Positions 1-11,720 of a stretch of DNA of 64,000 bases are shown here, piece after piece (positions within the stretch are counted from its first letter, which is position 1; the number at the start of each line of letters is the position of its first letter). The translations under genes were made by a program, and so were the position numbers. The stretch comes from Monilinia fructicola. Its lineage: Eukaryota > Ascomycota > Leotiomycetes > Helotiales > Sclerotiniaceae. The stretch spans positions 620,001-684,000 of the forward strand of contig VICG01000016.1 of NCBI GenBank assembly GCA_008692225.1, written 5' to 3'. The notes under the pieces were generated by a model, which was not told the origin of the DNA, made no database searches, and worked only from the letters and a program-made list of their open reading frames with translations.

Positions 1-662
1 ATACCCAAACCCTCACATTTCCCACCACCTCACCTCTTCCTCCATCGCCCCATTCCATCCGCCACGCAACATTCATCATGATTTTATTCGCTCTGGTCGC
101 TCTCATCTCTAACCTCACACTCCCCATGTTAATTTCTCCCTCTTCCAGCAACCCCAGGCGCCAAAAGCCCACATTCGCCTCCCGCCTCCACATTAAATCA
201 CTCACTCTTTCCCGCATCTGGACCATTTCTCACCTACTTACCACTCTCCTTACTCTATCCACCCTGCTCACTCCAAGTTTCACATCCACCTCCATTCTAA
301 TCATTTTCCTCGGTATCTCCTGGGCCATCACTTCTTGGATTCCTCTCGCTCTTATCTCTACCCAAATTTCTCGTTCTCAATCTAACTTCGATGGCTCCTC
401 CGTTCCTCTATCTCCAATAACTCAGCCAACCTCCCCGTCCCACAAGAGAAACAGAAACAAAGAACCATTGCAAGCAGGGACAATAATGGGTCTCTACAAC
501 ATCGCAATCGCTCTTCCACAAATCATCGCTGCGGTGCAGGGAAGTCTGGTCTTTTGGGTTTTGGGTGAGGTGGGCGTTGTGGGGACGGAAGCGATGGGAT
601 GGGTGTTTAGATTGGGGTGTTTAGGGAGTATGTTTGCGGCGTGGTTGGCTGATTCATTATAA
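1..662 (+). CDS. SUT/SLC45-like sugar transporter (MFS), C-terminal part
   Basis: The reading frame is open from base 3 to the TAA at 660-662, so this is the 3' end of a gene that starts outside the window; about 220 residues are visible. The protein has several hydrophobic membrane segments. The segment with GISWAITSWIPLALIS and the later GTIMGLYNIAIALPQIIAA resemble the conserved transmembrane motifs of the sucrose transporter / SLC45 branch (glycoside-pentoside-hexuronide:cation symporters), whose fungal members import sucrose or maltose-type glucosides with protons at the plasma membrane. A polar loop rich in Ser, Pro, Asn and Lys separates the two, as is usual for the cytosolic loop before the last helices. 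The substrate cannot be read from this fragment. I see no intron in the visible part. Confidence 0.8.
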   Translation, partial: TQTLTFPTTSPLPPSPHSIRHATFIMILFALVALISNLTLPMLISPSSSNPRRQKPTFASRLHIKSLTLSRIWTISHLLTTLLTLSTLLTPSFTSTSILIIFLGISWAITSWIPLALISTQISRSQSNFDGSSVPLSPITQPTSPSHKRNRNKEPLQAGTIMGLYNIAIALPQIIAAVQGSLVFWVLGEVGVVGTEAMGWVFRLGCLGSMFAAWLADSL

Positions 663-3369
663 GATTTGGGTCTTATTGATGGACAGTGTAAGAGGTGGAA
701 GAATTAGGGAAGATGACAGTGGATGTCGAAGGGTATTGAGAAAGTATCACAATTTTTTGCATTAATCCAAATGCCATTATTCAATGTGCGGTTCAAATTC
801 GCAACTCGAGATCGGGCGGCCATAGATTTAGATCCTAAACCAAGACTTAATTCATCAACTCCAACATAAGTTTCCAAAAAGTATCGCGAAGAAGAAACAT
901 AGGCCTGAAAGATTTGTAAATGCTGCAGGTTCATTCTCACGCCTGCTGTAACTTCACGGAATTGATATTGAGCGGTGATCATGATCAATATTCCAATTTC
1001 AAAACTCCAGTAAAAAGGCCTTTACAACTGAAGATCCAATCCAACAACGATCCGCTACCTCCATAGAGTCAAACTCATTAACTCATACATCAAAGATATC
1101 GTCAAACCAACCCGATACGTCACAAACCGCCACTAGACTCACCCAAGAATACAAAAGCAGACATACCAGAGGCATCCCACAACCAATCCCTTCGCTCTAA
1201 TAGACCCTTTCTTAAGGAAAAGAAAAAGAAATAAACCAAGAATAGTCCACCATTTTACTAAGGAGCCTCGTCGCAGATTCCGCAAATAGTGTCACGCTTC
1301 TACTCAAATCCGATGTGGCACTGCTAGCAAAGGGGAGCTTGTCGGGATGTGCATTCACGCGCCTCGCATTCGTATTAAGCAGCTGCAAATCGAAGGCTCT
1401 TCCTCTCATGGAGACAGAGCCAGAATCCTACAATCGCAAGTAGCACCCTGGGATCTTGGTTCGGGAACCGCAGGTTCCGTAGGCGCTCATATCTCGGCGT
1501 TTCTCGTCGGCGAGATGGATGGCGCTATTGTGTTTGCGGGTTGGTCGCGGCAATACCGAGTGCTGAGTTGACTTGGATACGGCGGGTTTGTTGTCGTTGT
1601 GTGAAGGCGTTGCCGCGGTCTTGAGTGCTCTCTGGATAGGGGGGTTGCGCGACCAGGGTGTTTATTTATAGGATCGGGGTTCTCATTTGCATGAAATCTG
1701 GAATGCTGTGTATAGTAGCTTCGAAGAAAAACTAAAGGATATCTGTTTGATGCATCTGTCAACGCGATGAATCATCCTCGTGCACAGATATTCCACGCTG
1801 GGTATCGCAGTGCATTAGGTATAGAGAACAAGGGTGGATACCGCTCGCGAGGACTTCTCGTCATTTGAGAGATCCAGCACACCATTATCGAGGCAGCCAT
1901 ACCAGCTAAGCACCCGACATGGCCTACTGATCGATAGATGTCTTGGTCTGGAAGCCAACCCCGTCGGTATACATATACCCCGTAGAAATGGGGGTCAAAA
2001 GCGATGATTCAACGTGACTATACTATAAATGCAACAATCTAATGATCTTCTGGTATCCCTCGCATACTTTGTTGCGGTGAAAGCAGGTTACTCGATGATG
2101 GTCCTCCTAGGTGACATTAATAAAGTAGCGATACATCTAGAATGCTTAACATTAAACTACATGAAGGAGTTAATCTTCGTGCTCTAGAGCTCAGCTATCG
2201 GATACTATTGAGGGGAAGTACCCCGGATTTCTCAACCTTGATGCTGATAACTCTCGGATGTTAGACATAGAGTGGAATTTAAAAGTTGGAATTGATAGTC
2301 CATTCAGCGATCTTAAACTCGTGATTTTTTATATAGTTTTGAGGTTGAGCTTGAGGTTGAGCTTGAGCTCGAAATTGAGATTTTGATAGTGATCTGTATT
2401 TGAAAATAGCCATGCTGGAGTTAGAATCAAAGAAAGAAGGCCTTGGAAAGGGAAGAGATGACAGCGTAATCACAGGAAGAATATACTATTGGACTTATCC
2501 TTCAATTTGCACTTTGAGCCACAGCGCTCCTATCCTGCTTTCACATGCTAGTTAGCCATATCCCGCTATCAAATAACTAGGTTCCGGCCATGCTAATGTA
2601 TTCATGTGACATTTCGCTTACTCTGACGCGACCTCTAATGTTCATTTCTATCTCCCAAGTACCCATCAATCAACTACTCCTATCTTAAACTGTCGTAATT
2701 AAGCGACTAGTTTCCTCCGCCGAGTTGTGCTGAAGTGAAGGCCAACCTGTAGACTTCGTTGGCAAAACTCGGATAATCACCTCACGCTGATTTGCATCTG
2801 GATATCATATTATCGTAGTCCATTCAAAAGGCCTGCTGTATAGTAAAAGCAAACATTACAGACTCCTGTCGGTTGCCATACATTATATGATAATTCCTCC
2901 GTCCGGAACGATCTTTTCTGCGACTATTTTAAGGGCACCTTGTATCATGTAGTTGTTCTCGGCCCAGCTCGTACATCAGACTAATAATCGATTCATTACA
3001 GCCAATATTTCTGACGGAGTGATTAATGGGTAGGAATCTCTCAGATGTCAGTGTGATATTTCTTGATAGAAGAAGCTCTCTACAACCACCAAGGAACTGT
3101 ATATTTTGCTCAAAAAATCAGGGCTATAGTCATTCCTGATATGTCAGCTCGTAACCTCACGGAAATTAGATTCAATCTTGATCTCTCGTGCCGAATTTTC
3201 GGAAAAGTGTTTGATTCACACATCCAAGACCAGACTGCCATAACTTCCGCTGGTGCATTGCAGATATTTGGATAAATGTCAAACATTGTTCGAATAATAT
3301 AGGAGATTACAAAGATCCATTTCAGCCATGGCCGCCCATTGACATGAGACTGAAATATGTAGGGCACCT
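663..3369. other. Gene-free stretch
   Basis: Only short unconvincing reading frames are present on either strand, with no recognisable domain and no pair of splice signals that would join them into one. Around 1340-1660 the DNA is less AT-rich than its surroundings, and the minus strand can be read for about 80 codons, but there is no good start codon and no family resemblance, so I do not call a gene. Confidence 0.5.
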
Positions 3370-3960
3370 AGGTATCTCCTTATGATGTTTCCCTGAGGAA
3401 CACCAGGACTCAAGATTATGACAATATGCCATAATTATACAGAATCCTCTCAACTTCTAATATGGCTTATATCTATACATATGATAATAAAAGCTCTCGA
3501 GCGATTTTATTAAATAAATGAAAATCTCTTCAGAATACTATATTGATTGCAAAATAGCTTCAAGATAGTGTGATATACCATACTAGTTTTGAATCATACT
3601 TCACTTCAATGATACTATTAAATTATAGATAATATTTCATAATTATCAAAAGGAACTAAGTATTTCAAATTATTTCATCATTTCGTAGTTTTGTTAAAGT
3701 GAATTACTTTTTCTATCTCGCTTCCCCCTCCCCCTTTATTTTCAACATATTGACCACTTCGAACTTCAAACAGCTTCACTACTAATAATAATTATGATAG
3801 AAACAACAACAACGATGATACTAATGAATCCGTAACATGCTTGAATAAGCCTATCCCAATGAATCAAAATCAACAAACCAAAAAAAAAAATTAACTACTA
3901 ATGCTAACTCATATTTGCATAAAAATACTACCAAAACCCAAACTCTAACAGATTGCCTAG
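3370..3960. repeat. Diverged duplicated block, copy 1 (AT-rich)
   Basis: This block can be laid alongside 5160-5815 in the same orientation. Shared landmarks in order are CAATATGCCA, a CAGAAT-CCTCT segment, TCTTCAG-ATACTATAT, TATACCAT, a CTTCCCCC tract followed by CTTTA, and AAGCCTATC(C/T)CAAT. This copy is the more AT-rich of the two. It encodes nothing recognisable. Confidence 0.55.
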
Positions 3961-5159
3961 ATATTATAATAATATACTATAATATATATCGCGTAATACC
4001 ATATGGAAATGCCATTCATAATTATGGTACCGTAGGGTTTCCCAACTTTCCTGCGATCTATTGAGCTTTTTTTGCGGACTGGGCGTGACATATTGTTATG
4101 AATGTGCTTCACATTCAACAAAAACTTCACCTCGCTTTCTATCTATCTATTTATAAAACACTGTAAGAGTTTCCCAAATGATGCAGTATCATAACTAACG
4201 GATCCCTACACAAATAGCACCTTTGCTTCTGGGACTGGATGATACTTGAAGGTTAGACGATGTTCATCGGTGAAAGTCTATACTGTGTCTGTAACAAGTT
4301 GATATAGTAATGAGCAATTGCAAATACAAAGTCACCATCATCACCACCACCAATCACAACCAACCAAACACCCTCATAAAAACCCTCCCTTCCCACAAGA
4401 ACAAACCCCCTATGACCACCCCTCCAACAAATAATCATAGCAAAACCCAAAGATAAGAGCCATCAGACACTCTAAACCTGCAAAATCCCCTCTTACACTT
4501 ATATATTTAGTCCAACATCTGGCGAAGACACCCGTTAGCGTGACGGCGTCAATAGCATCATTCGATACTACCTGCTAGGAATAAATGAGGTGCAGATAGA
4601 TACGTTTGTATCAAGGATCATGCGCCGTGGGTCGCAGCAGAGGTCACGACCGGATGATGAATCCGAGAGGTGGAGTGCTTTCGCGGTACGAGACAAGTTG
4701 CAATTGTTCGCTGGACTGACTAGCTGAATTTGGATTCTAATGTAAGGGCAAGCTAGCGGCTAGGGTGAGGATATCGGTATCGGTCACGGCTCGGTGAAGT
4801 GATACGAAGTGATGTGATATGGCTGTTATATGGCTGTTATATAGCTATGGGATGGGAACGGATGGAGATATGATGAGGAGGAACGTTGGGGGGTGTGGGT
4901 GTTGATGTGCAATGCTAATCAACAGGGCTAAGATAGGATGGGACGTGGAGTGGGATGGAGTGGAATGGAATGTGAATCTAGAAGGAAATCCAAAGAGGAT
5001 CATGGAAGAAGTTATAAATGCATCAAGCCCAGCCCAAGCTCCGAACATCAAGATATAAAACTCCACCCAACAATCCAGAAGCCCCTCACAATTGCAAGCT
5101 CTCGCAAACCCTCTTCACCTCTTCACCCCAAGATCAAAATGAACCTCGGAAAATAACGC
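3961..5159. other. Gene-free spacer between the duplicated blocks
   Basis: It begins with an AT-rich run (about 3955-4010) and otherwise holds mixed-composition DNA with only short reading frames of low complexity. I see no gene, RNA or ordered repeat. Confidence 0.5.
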
Positions 5160-5815
5160 AGCATCAACACCAGTGCACCTCACGCCTTTCCTTGGAATAC
5201 CACTCTTATGGCAATATGCCACAAAATTGCAGAATTCCTCTAACTACTAACGTAGGATATAATTTATGCATATAGTGGTAGAAGCTGTCAAGAATGTGTA
5301 ATGAAAGATCTTCAGGATACTATATCAGCTTCAAAAAACCAGTATACCATTCTCAATCCCACTATACTTCATTTCAACTCTTCAACTTGACTTCACTTTA
5401 ACATCATCAACTTCACTTCAATACTATCAACACCATCAACACCATTATTACCTCATCAAAAGTAAATCATTTTAACCCATTTCATTTAAATACATCTTAT
5501 TATGTTAATATAAATTATTTTCTTATTTCGTTGAAAAATTGCTTCCCCCCTTTACTTTCGCCCCCCTATTTGAAAAGCGCCCCTCTTTGCTATAATAACG
5601 TATCAATCAACCACATCAAATGCCAAATAGCTTCAAACTAACAAAAACCACCTTGGAATACCAATAAGCGGATAAGATGCTCAAACAAGCCTATCTCAAT
5701 ACACCAAAACCAACAGACCAACAAACCAACCTCAAGATAAGAATAACAGACAGTTGATTAATGCCAAGTTCCATTTGCACAACTAACACAGCCGCATACG
5801 CAACCCCTAACAAAT
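5160..5815. repeat. Diverged duplicated block, copy 2
   Basis: Partner of 3370-3960. It keeps more C and G residues than copy 1, for example around the shared CTTCCCCC tract and the AAGCCTATCTCAAT segment. No conserved reading frame is visible, so the duplicated unit may be a non-coding remnant of a mobile element. Confidence 0.55.
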
Positions 5816-7180
5816 GCCGGAAACAGCATACCAACATGCCACAGGATATACACGACGTTACGCCATCTTTGGGGTCCTCTCGCGCTCACCATTCAACCAC
5901 CACCACACCTGCGCGCCACGGCTGATCATGACGCGATGGGGAAACGAGAGAAGATCCGCGGGGCGATGATCATTCAAGGTATGTGGACAGCGTGCGTGGT
6001 GAGATTATTGATTTGTGTTTCGTGCGATGTTATGTGGTGTGATGAGAATCTATGACGAGGTAAGATGAGATGAGGTGAGTTGTTGTGATTTAAGCATGAT
6101 GTTGATATTGAAAAGGGGAGATGTAGATATAGATATAGATATAGATATAGATATCCTATACAACCTACAGCGTTCCAGTATTAGGATTTGAGACATGGGG
6201 ATATGAGATATGAGAAAACATAGTCCTCAGTGACCCATTGCACAGACAAACAGACCAAAAGCTCAAAAGAACGCAGATTAACAAAAAAGCAGAAGAAAGA
6301 AAAGAAAGAACTCAAGAGAGCAAACAACACAAAATCGCTTCGCTTCGGAAGCGAGAAAGCGCCCGACAAACTCTGCCGTCACAGCAACCGGTACACTCCA
6401 TTCCCCTATCCCTCATCCCCATCCATCAATCCCATCCCCACCATCCACCACAACCCCCAAACAAACCAGATCCACCCCAACCCGCGATTCTGCAGACGGA
6501 GAGACCAAACGATGCACCTGAATATTGTCCAGACACAGAAGAGACAAGCAAAGGGCGGACAAGTCAAGTCTCGCGTCTAGGATTTCCGACGAGCGAGGAA
6601 TGAGAGGGATCTATCCTCCGTTTAACGCGTTGAAGAGAGGGGGTGGAGATGTACATGTATCCAATCCGAGCAAAGCAAAGCAAACCAATCCAATCCAATC
6701 CAAGCCGGACAGAAGAAGTAAATGGCACGCAAGACGAGAGAACATCACGGTTGAGAAATCAAGGGTTCGGATACAATCAGACGAGCGTCATTCGTATCAA
6801 GATCAGGTGATAGGGGGATTGTGGTGCAGTCTGATGGGTATTGAATGAGAGAGGATTGCGAGTGCGTGGTCAATGTGGATGATGGGTAGTATAGAGTGTA
6901 TTGCCAACATCACCAGATGAGATGATATGCTACCAAAAACTAGAGAAGGCTATAGGTGGTGTGATTCACTTGGATCCGTTTGCACTTAGACTAGGCGTCT
7001 CATATGTGTGTGTATATCTTCCACAGATATGCTCTCTCAAGAATCCTTTCTCCTATGCCGTGATATAAAAAAATCAACTCAACACTATACATAACCCTCC
7101 TACCTCGAATCTTTGAATAAACGAAGCCAAAAAAACAAAGAAATTCGAAAATCAAAAGTTCCCAATCGTAGAAACCTTTT
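5816..7180. other. Gene-free stretch
   Basis: It contains a short (AGATAT)n tract near 6124-6155 and overlapping reading frames at 6230-6850 that are rich in Lys, Gln, Pro and His. These look like low-complexity DNA read in several frames and not like a protein. Confidence 0.5.
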
Positions 7181-7398
7181 CGGTAAAACAAAAACCCCTC
7201 AGGGTCGTGAACCCAGTCTCCTACCATCAAGGTATTATCCAACATCCCGCCACCCTCCTACAGGGACATGATGTCCCGGACATCCAACCTCCTCGGTAAA
7301 ACCAAAACCCCTCAAGGTCGTAATTTGTAAACCCAGTCTCCTACCATCCAGGTAATGTCCAACATCCCGCCACCCTCCCATCGGGACATCCAACCTCC
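7181..7398. repeat. 113-bp direct repeat, two tandem copies
   Basis: Copy 1 starts at 7181 and copy 2 at 7294, both with CGGTAAAAC. The copies share the order CAAAACCCCTCA-GGTCGT, ACCCAGTCTCCTACCATC, TCCAACATCCCGCCACCCTCC, and GGGACATC with CATCCAACCTCC at the end. Small indels, including about six extra bases near 7321-7328 in copy 2, separate them. Confidence 0.8.
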
Positions 7399-9170
7399 GA
7401 TTGCTGTTCATCATCCATCATCCATCATCCACACCCATCCACATGTCATCGAGGTGTTTGAGCACCCGCTCCGTATACGAGAAGACCGCGCAACTCTGCC
7501 GTCTCCAGGATATCCCTACACATATCTCGGGCCATGCACTGCCACCCTGCCAGCTGTCTAGTGTGAGATCAAAGCACATGACAATTGCAATTCCAATTCC
7601 AATTTCACCCTTTACTGTAAGGGTGAAAGGTGAAATCTAGATGGAGTGGTCGGCTCAGCCCTGTGGGGTATGGTGGAAATCACATTGGGGGTCTAGAGCG
7701 CTTTGTTTCGTCATTGATCAGATGAATCGTAAAGGGTCTCGAGGAACTAGAGGGTTAGGTTTCAATGCTTGCCTTTTAGGAGTATTATGGACTCCGAATT
7801 TTGTGATGCATGCATATGATATTACGATTAGCTGTCAATCACGGTGGATGCATCAGGAGGTATTGAGTTATATGGGTCACGATGATGAAGTGGTACGTGG
7901 GTATAGCAATAGTTTTGACCATCAAACCTCCCACCGAAGATCGAGTAGTTTCACAAGCAATGCGACGAGACTGAAAAGTAATAGGAACTTGACTAATACT
8001 GCAAACGGATCGTCCATCGGTTTGAAGTTTAAAATTGCACCTTCATGTTTGAGCCACTCGATTGATGTCGTGCATTGTAGTATGGGGTACCAACTCACCC
8101 ACCTATGCTGTGATCGATAACCCCGCGACGCGCGTACCCGAACTGGCAACTCATCATCACTTCTCAGATATATAACTTATCATATTTGAGCCTACTTTCA
8201 CCCACTTAGCAAACACCTACCTCCTCTATTAACATCCTTATCTTCTTCATCTATTTTTGGACTTGGCAATCAAAGCCGCATAGTAGCCAAGTCCTGTCAC
8301 AAATGAAAGATTATAAAATCTCAATGGTATGTGTGACGTATAACAAACTCAGGAGCTGAATTGATCATCCAGCCCAGCCCTATGGATCAGGCAACCCCAC
8401 AATTCAAAGAAAGGCAAAACCATCATGAAAACGTCAATGTCGTGCACATCAAATTCTCTCCCCATCCCCCTTTTCCCCATGCCGCTTTCTCCACAAGATG
8501 GAAACCATACACGCATGCAAGTACCTACCATAGGTATCAAATTGAAGATCTCGGCGGATCACTTGCTCACGCCAACCCCAGACAATTGAACCACAAATTT
8601 GAGCACGTATCTTTTTTCCCCCGAAATGCGTGCATTTATGCAAGTGAGTATGTTTCACCAGGACGCAGGTTCCATGTCACACAGTACTTTGTGCAGAAGG
8701 ATTCTCCAATCCGAAGATCGAAAGCGAATCAAACATTAGAAAATTTGATGTGCAGTACGACGTAGTAGCACCGTATAAATCACAATACTACCGTAGACTG
8801 ACTACCAGTCAGTGTTGTAGAGGATGAAGATCATCTCAGTATTGTGATTATGAATAAGTGTTGTCATCCTTCACTAGTCAGGTAGACGGTAGACGGTAGG
8901 CGGAAGGGCGGAAGTAGGGAAAAATAAGCCTGAAACTTCTTTTTCCTAAACAACGTGCAACTTGCAGGAAGAAAACTTATTACACAGTCTTACAGACAGG
9001 AATTATGACGATTGCAAAGGTCTAGAATCAAACGCCTATGCTAGTAGAAGTTTAGTTCCACCGAATTGACCTCAAAGCGGAAACCTTAGTAAGACCGTGC
9101 AAAGTTTTGAAAACTTTGAAACAAGGATATTTTAACCAATTGGAGTAAGAAACACATACAGTACATGTCC
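7399..9170. other. Gene-free stretch
   Basis: Reading frames up to about 159 codons occur (for example 7641-8120 on the plus strand) but their amino-acid composition is unstructured, opposite-strand frames are equally open, and no family is recognisable. No gene is called. Confidence 0.45.
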
Positions 9171-9176
9171 ATTTGT

Positions 9177-9260
9177 GTGATGAATGGATGAATGGATGGA
9201 TGGATGGATGAATGGATGGATGGATGAATGGATGGATGGATGAATGGATGAATGAATGGT
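9177..9260. repeat. GGAT/GAAT tetranucleotide array
   Basis: Interrupted array of ATGGATGG and ATGAATGG units. The minus-strand reading of Ile-His-Pro repeats is a by-product of the array. Confidence 0.9.
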
Positions 9261-9570
9261 TGGCCTTTGCTTGAAGGATCATCTTTACTTCTGATCGGTC
9301 AGGACTCAGGAGTCAGGACTCAGATAGGAAAGGGAGGAACTGTGGTGTCACTGGTGTGGGATTGATTGTGGGATTGATTGTGGGATTGAAGTTTTGTAAG
9401 TTGAAAGTTGTAAGTTGTACTGTAACGCATGATCCGGATAAATTGCGGACGGAAGTTCACTGGTGGTTTGGGTAGAAAGCTTACGAGTACTTTTGTACGG
9501 AGTATGAATTGAGTTATTTGAGTTATTTGAGTTGTCTTTGCTTGAATGATTTTCCACTCTCTTATGAGTG

Positions 9571-9790
9571 AGTGTTTTAGTATGTTTAGTATGCTTAGTA
9601 TATAAGTATATTTAGTATATTTAGTATATTTAGTATATTTAGTATATTTAGTATATTTAGTATATTTAGTATATTTAGGATATTTAGTATATTTTAGTAT
9701 ATTTAGGATATTTAGTATATTTAGGATATTTAGTATATTTAGAATATTTAGTATATTTAATATATTTAGTATATTTAGTATACTCATTAT
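9571..9790. repeat. Nine-base tandem array (TATTTAGTA)n
   Basis: About twenty imperfect copies of a nine-base unit with occasional GGA or GAA variants and one-base slips. Both minus-strand frames stay open through it, as expected for a period divisible by three. Confidence 0.9.
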
Positions 9791-9839
9791 ATTTAGTATA
9801 TTCAATATATCTACTATTCTTACTATCTTCATAGCACTA

Positions 9840-10075
9840 AAGAAAAAGTTATAATAATAACAATTAATATTATTTATTATCCCACTTAAACGTATCTAGA
9901 AATCAAATATAATACTAATTATAACATATCACGTATAGCGGTATAGTAGCAGATATAGTATGCTTTAGAGTGTTTGATATGGTATTTACGTAGTACATGT
10001 ATATATATTATGATACAAATAATTATATCAAAAATAATAGATATTATCCAAGCAAAAAAGAATATCTACGGTTTT
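9840..10075. repeat. AT-rich island
   Basis: Strongly AT-rich sequence with frequent TA dinucleotides directly after the nine-base array. It looks like mutated repeat DNA, but no element can be identified. Confidence 0.5.
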
Positions 10076-11013
10076 ATGCCAGAGCACAAGAATAATCGTA
10101 CCTGCAACCTGCAAACTGCAAACTGCAAGCTGCAGATGTAAGTAATAAGATTGGCAGATTGATTGTTGGATGTCGATAACAATCTCTGCTGTAATACGTT
10201 CTGATTGTAAGGTAGTATGTATGTATGTATGGTATGTAATAAGTCTTACTTACATAGACAGTACCATAGTAGTTTATGATAACCAAGTGCAGTCGGTACT
10301 GTACTGCACTGCACTGCACTGCACTGTGCTGTACTGCTGTATATCTTATCTACCTCCTGTACTTGTACAGAGTACTTGTCGCATGTTATAATTAGATTCC
10401 TCCTCTTCATCGGCATCATCATCATACAGAGAAGAAAAAAGAAACCCAAAAAAAAGAAAAAAAAAAAGACAGAAAAACCCCCCTTCTCGCTCTCACCAAA
10501 GGCCAGCCAGCCGCCAGCCGTTCAACAATCCCGCGTACCAACGTTTCTGCACGCAGCGCACGCCCCGACCAAGGATGACGACGGTGGCTGCAGCCGCGCA
10601 TGGCACTGTGCCTGCATGAATAACGAATGCTCTGAGACTGACAGACAGACAGACAGACTGACAGACTGAGACCATTATCTGCGCGCCGCCTTCTCCCGAA
10701 TGGGCCGATGGATGATGGAGGGGAAGGCGGAGGGGTCGCGCCTAGTCCGAAAGTTTGGATAAAGTCGCCGGAAGAGGTGTTGGCACGCACCGAAGTGGAG
10801 ATGTGCGAGCGAACGAGACTTGGAGGAGGGAAGGGAGGAAGCTTTGGACAAGGGAGGAAGGGGGACAGTACTGTGCTGTATGAATGTATGAATGTATCAA
10901 TGAATGAATGAATGGTCGGTCGGTCTTGGGGGCAATCGAGAATCAAAGACCACATTGCATATGCATGCAGTGGCGGTAAACACTGGAACCCTACGAGGGA
11001 GGTCCTGTAAGGG
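10076..11013. other. Gene-free low-complexity stretch
   Basis: It holds a GTAT run (about 10208-10230), an ACTGC/ACTGT pentamer cluster (10296-10335), an A-rich tract (10434-10475), a GACA run (10640-10665) and an ATGAATG run (10880-10912). The open frames here follow from the repeats. Confidence 0.6.
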
Positions 11014-11047
11014 TATAGAGTACAGTCAATATAAACAGTACTCTATA
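11014..11047. repeat. Perfect 10-bp inverted repeat at edge of AT island
   Basis: Left arm TATAGAGTAC at 11014-11023 and right arm GTACTCTATA at 11038-11047, with a 14-base spacer. It lies exactly where the composition changes from mixed to strongly AT-rich. Confidence 0.8.
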
Positions 11048-11560
11048 TAAATATTAGGGTTATATAAATTATAATTTAGATGGTAAATATATATTCTTAT
11101 AATAAAACGCTTTCTAAACGTGATTAAAATATTACGCCAAGCCTATTACGTATAGACATATATAATTATATTATATTTGTTTGTTTTTTATTTAAAAATA
11201 ATTAAGAATTCGTTCTTATAAATAGTTTTTAATAAATTAAATAAATTTATTCTATTTTACTTATTATATTAAAAAGAAATAATTAATCAATTAAAAGATA
11301 AAAAACAAAATAACTTTATTAATTAGTTTAAATAAATAATATTACTAGCTAGCGTTAACGTTCTTAATTAAGAATATATAAATAGAATATAAAGATATAC
11401 TTAATAAATATTAAAACCTCTACTTAGTTATTTAATAAAATTATATCTTTTCCTTTAAAAATATCTTTAATCTCTACTTAATATAGCTTTAATTCTTATT
11501 TGAAATAAACTAAATATAAGTATATTAGTATATTATACTCATATACTCATATACTAAGGT
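11048..11560. repeat. AT-rich island, probable RIP-degraded repeat
   Basis: About 500 bases of very AT-rich DNA dominated by TAAT, TTAA and TATA words, with a sharp left edge and a softer right edge. Stop codons are dense in all frames. Such islands in ascomycetes are usually repeat-induced-point-mutation remnants of transposons. No transposase or reverse-transcriptase motif survives. Confidence 0.6.
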
Positions 11561-11663
11561 AGGTACTTCTCAAAATGCACAGGCAAGAATCGTGGAGAGA
11601 CTCAAGAGAGCAGAGCAAGAAAAGTTAGAACTTGGAAGAGATAACTAACTTAAAGAGGGCAAG

Positions 11664-11680
11664 AGGGCAAGAAAGCAAGC

Positions 11681-11719
<39 letters not shown>

Positions 11720-11720
11720 C
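11664..11720. repeat. (GAAA)n array
   Basis: A run of GAAA/GCAA tetranucleotides. The minus-strand frame across it gives Phe-Leu-Ser repeats and is not taken as a gene. Confidence 0.85.

Noticed and set aside
781..830. GGTTCAAATTC as a tRNA B box
   Set aside because: No matching A box, acceptor stem or anticodon arm could be folded around it.
704..988. 94-codon minus-strand frame
   Set aside because: No family resemblance, no splice partner, and composition like random DNA.
1487..1762. Minus-strand frames over a less AT-rich patch
   Set aside because: Two frames are open at once, no good start exists for the more protein-like one, and nothing is recognisable.
3063..3367. Overlapping frames on both strands
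   Set aside because: Short, mutually antisense and unrecognised.
9320..9832. 170-codon minus-strand frame with Ile-Leu-Asn and Lys-Tyr-Thr repeats
   Set aside because: It is the translation of a nine-base tandem array, with no protein-like sequence outside it.
10422..10955. 177-codon minus-strand frame
   Set aside because: Covers A-rich, GACA and ATGAATG runs; Ser/Pro/Val-rich product without domain character.
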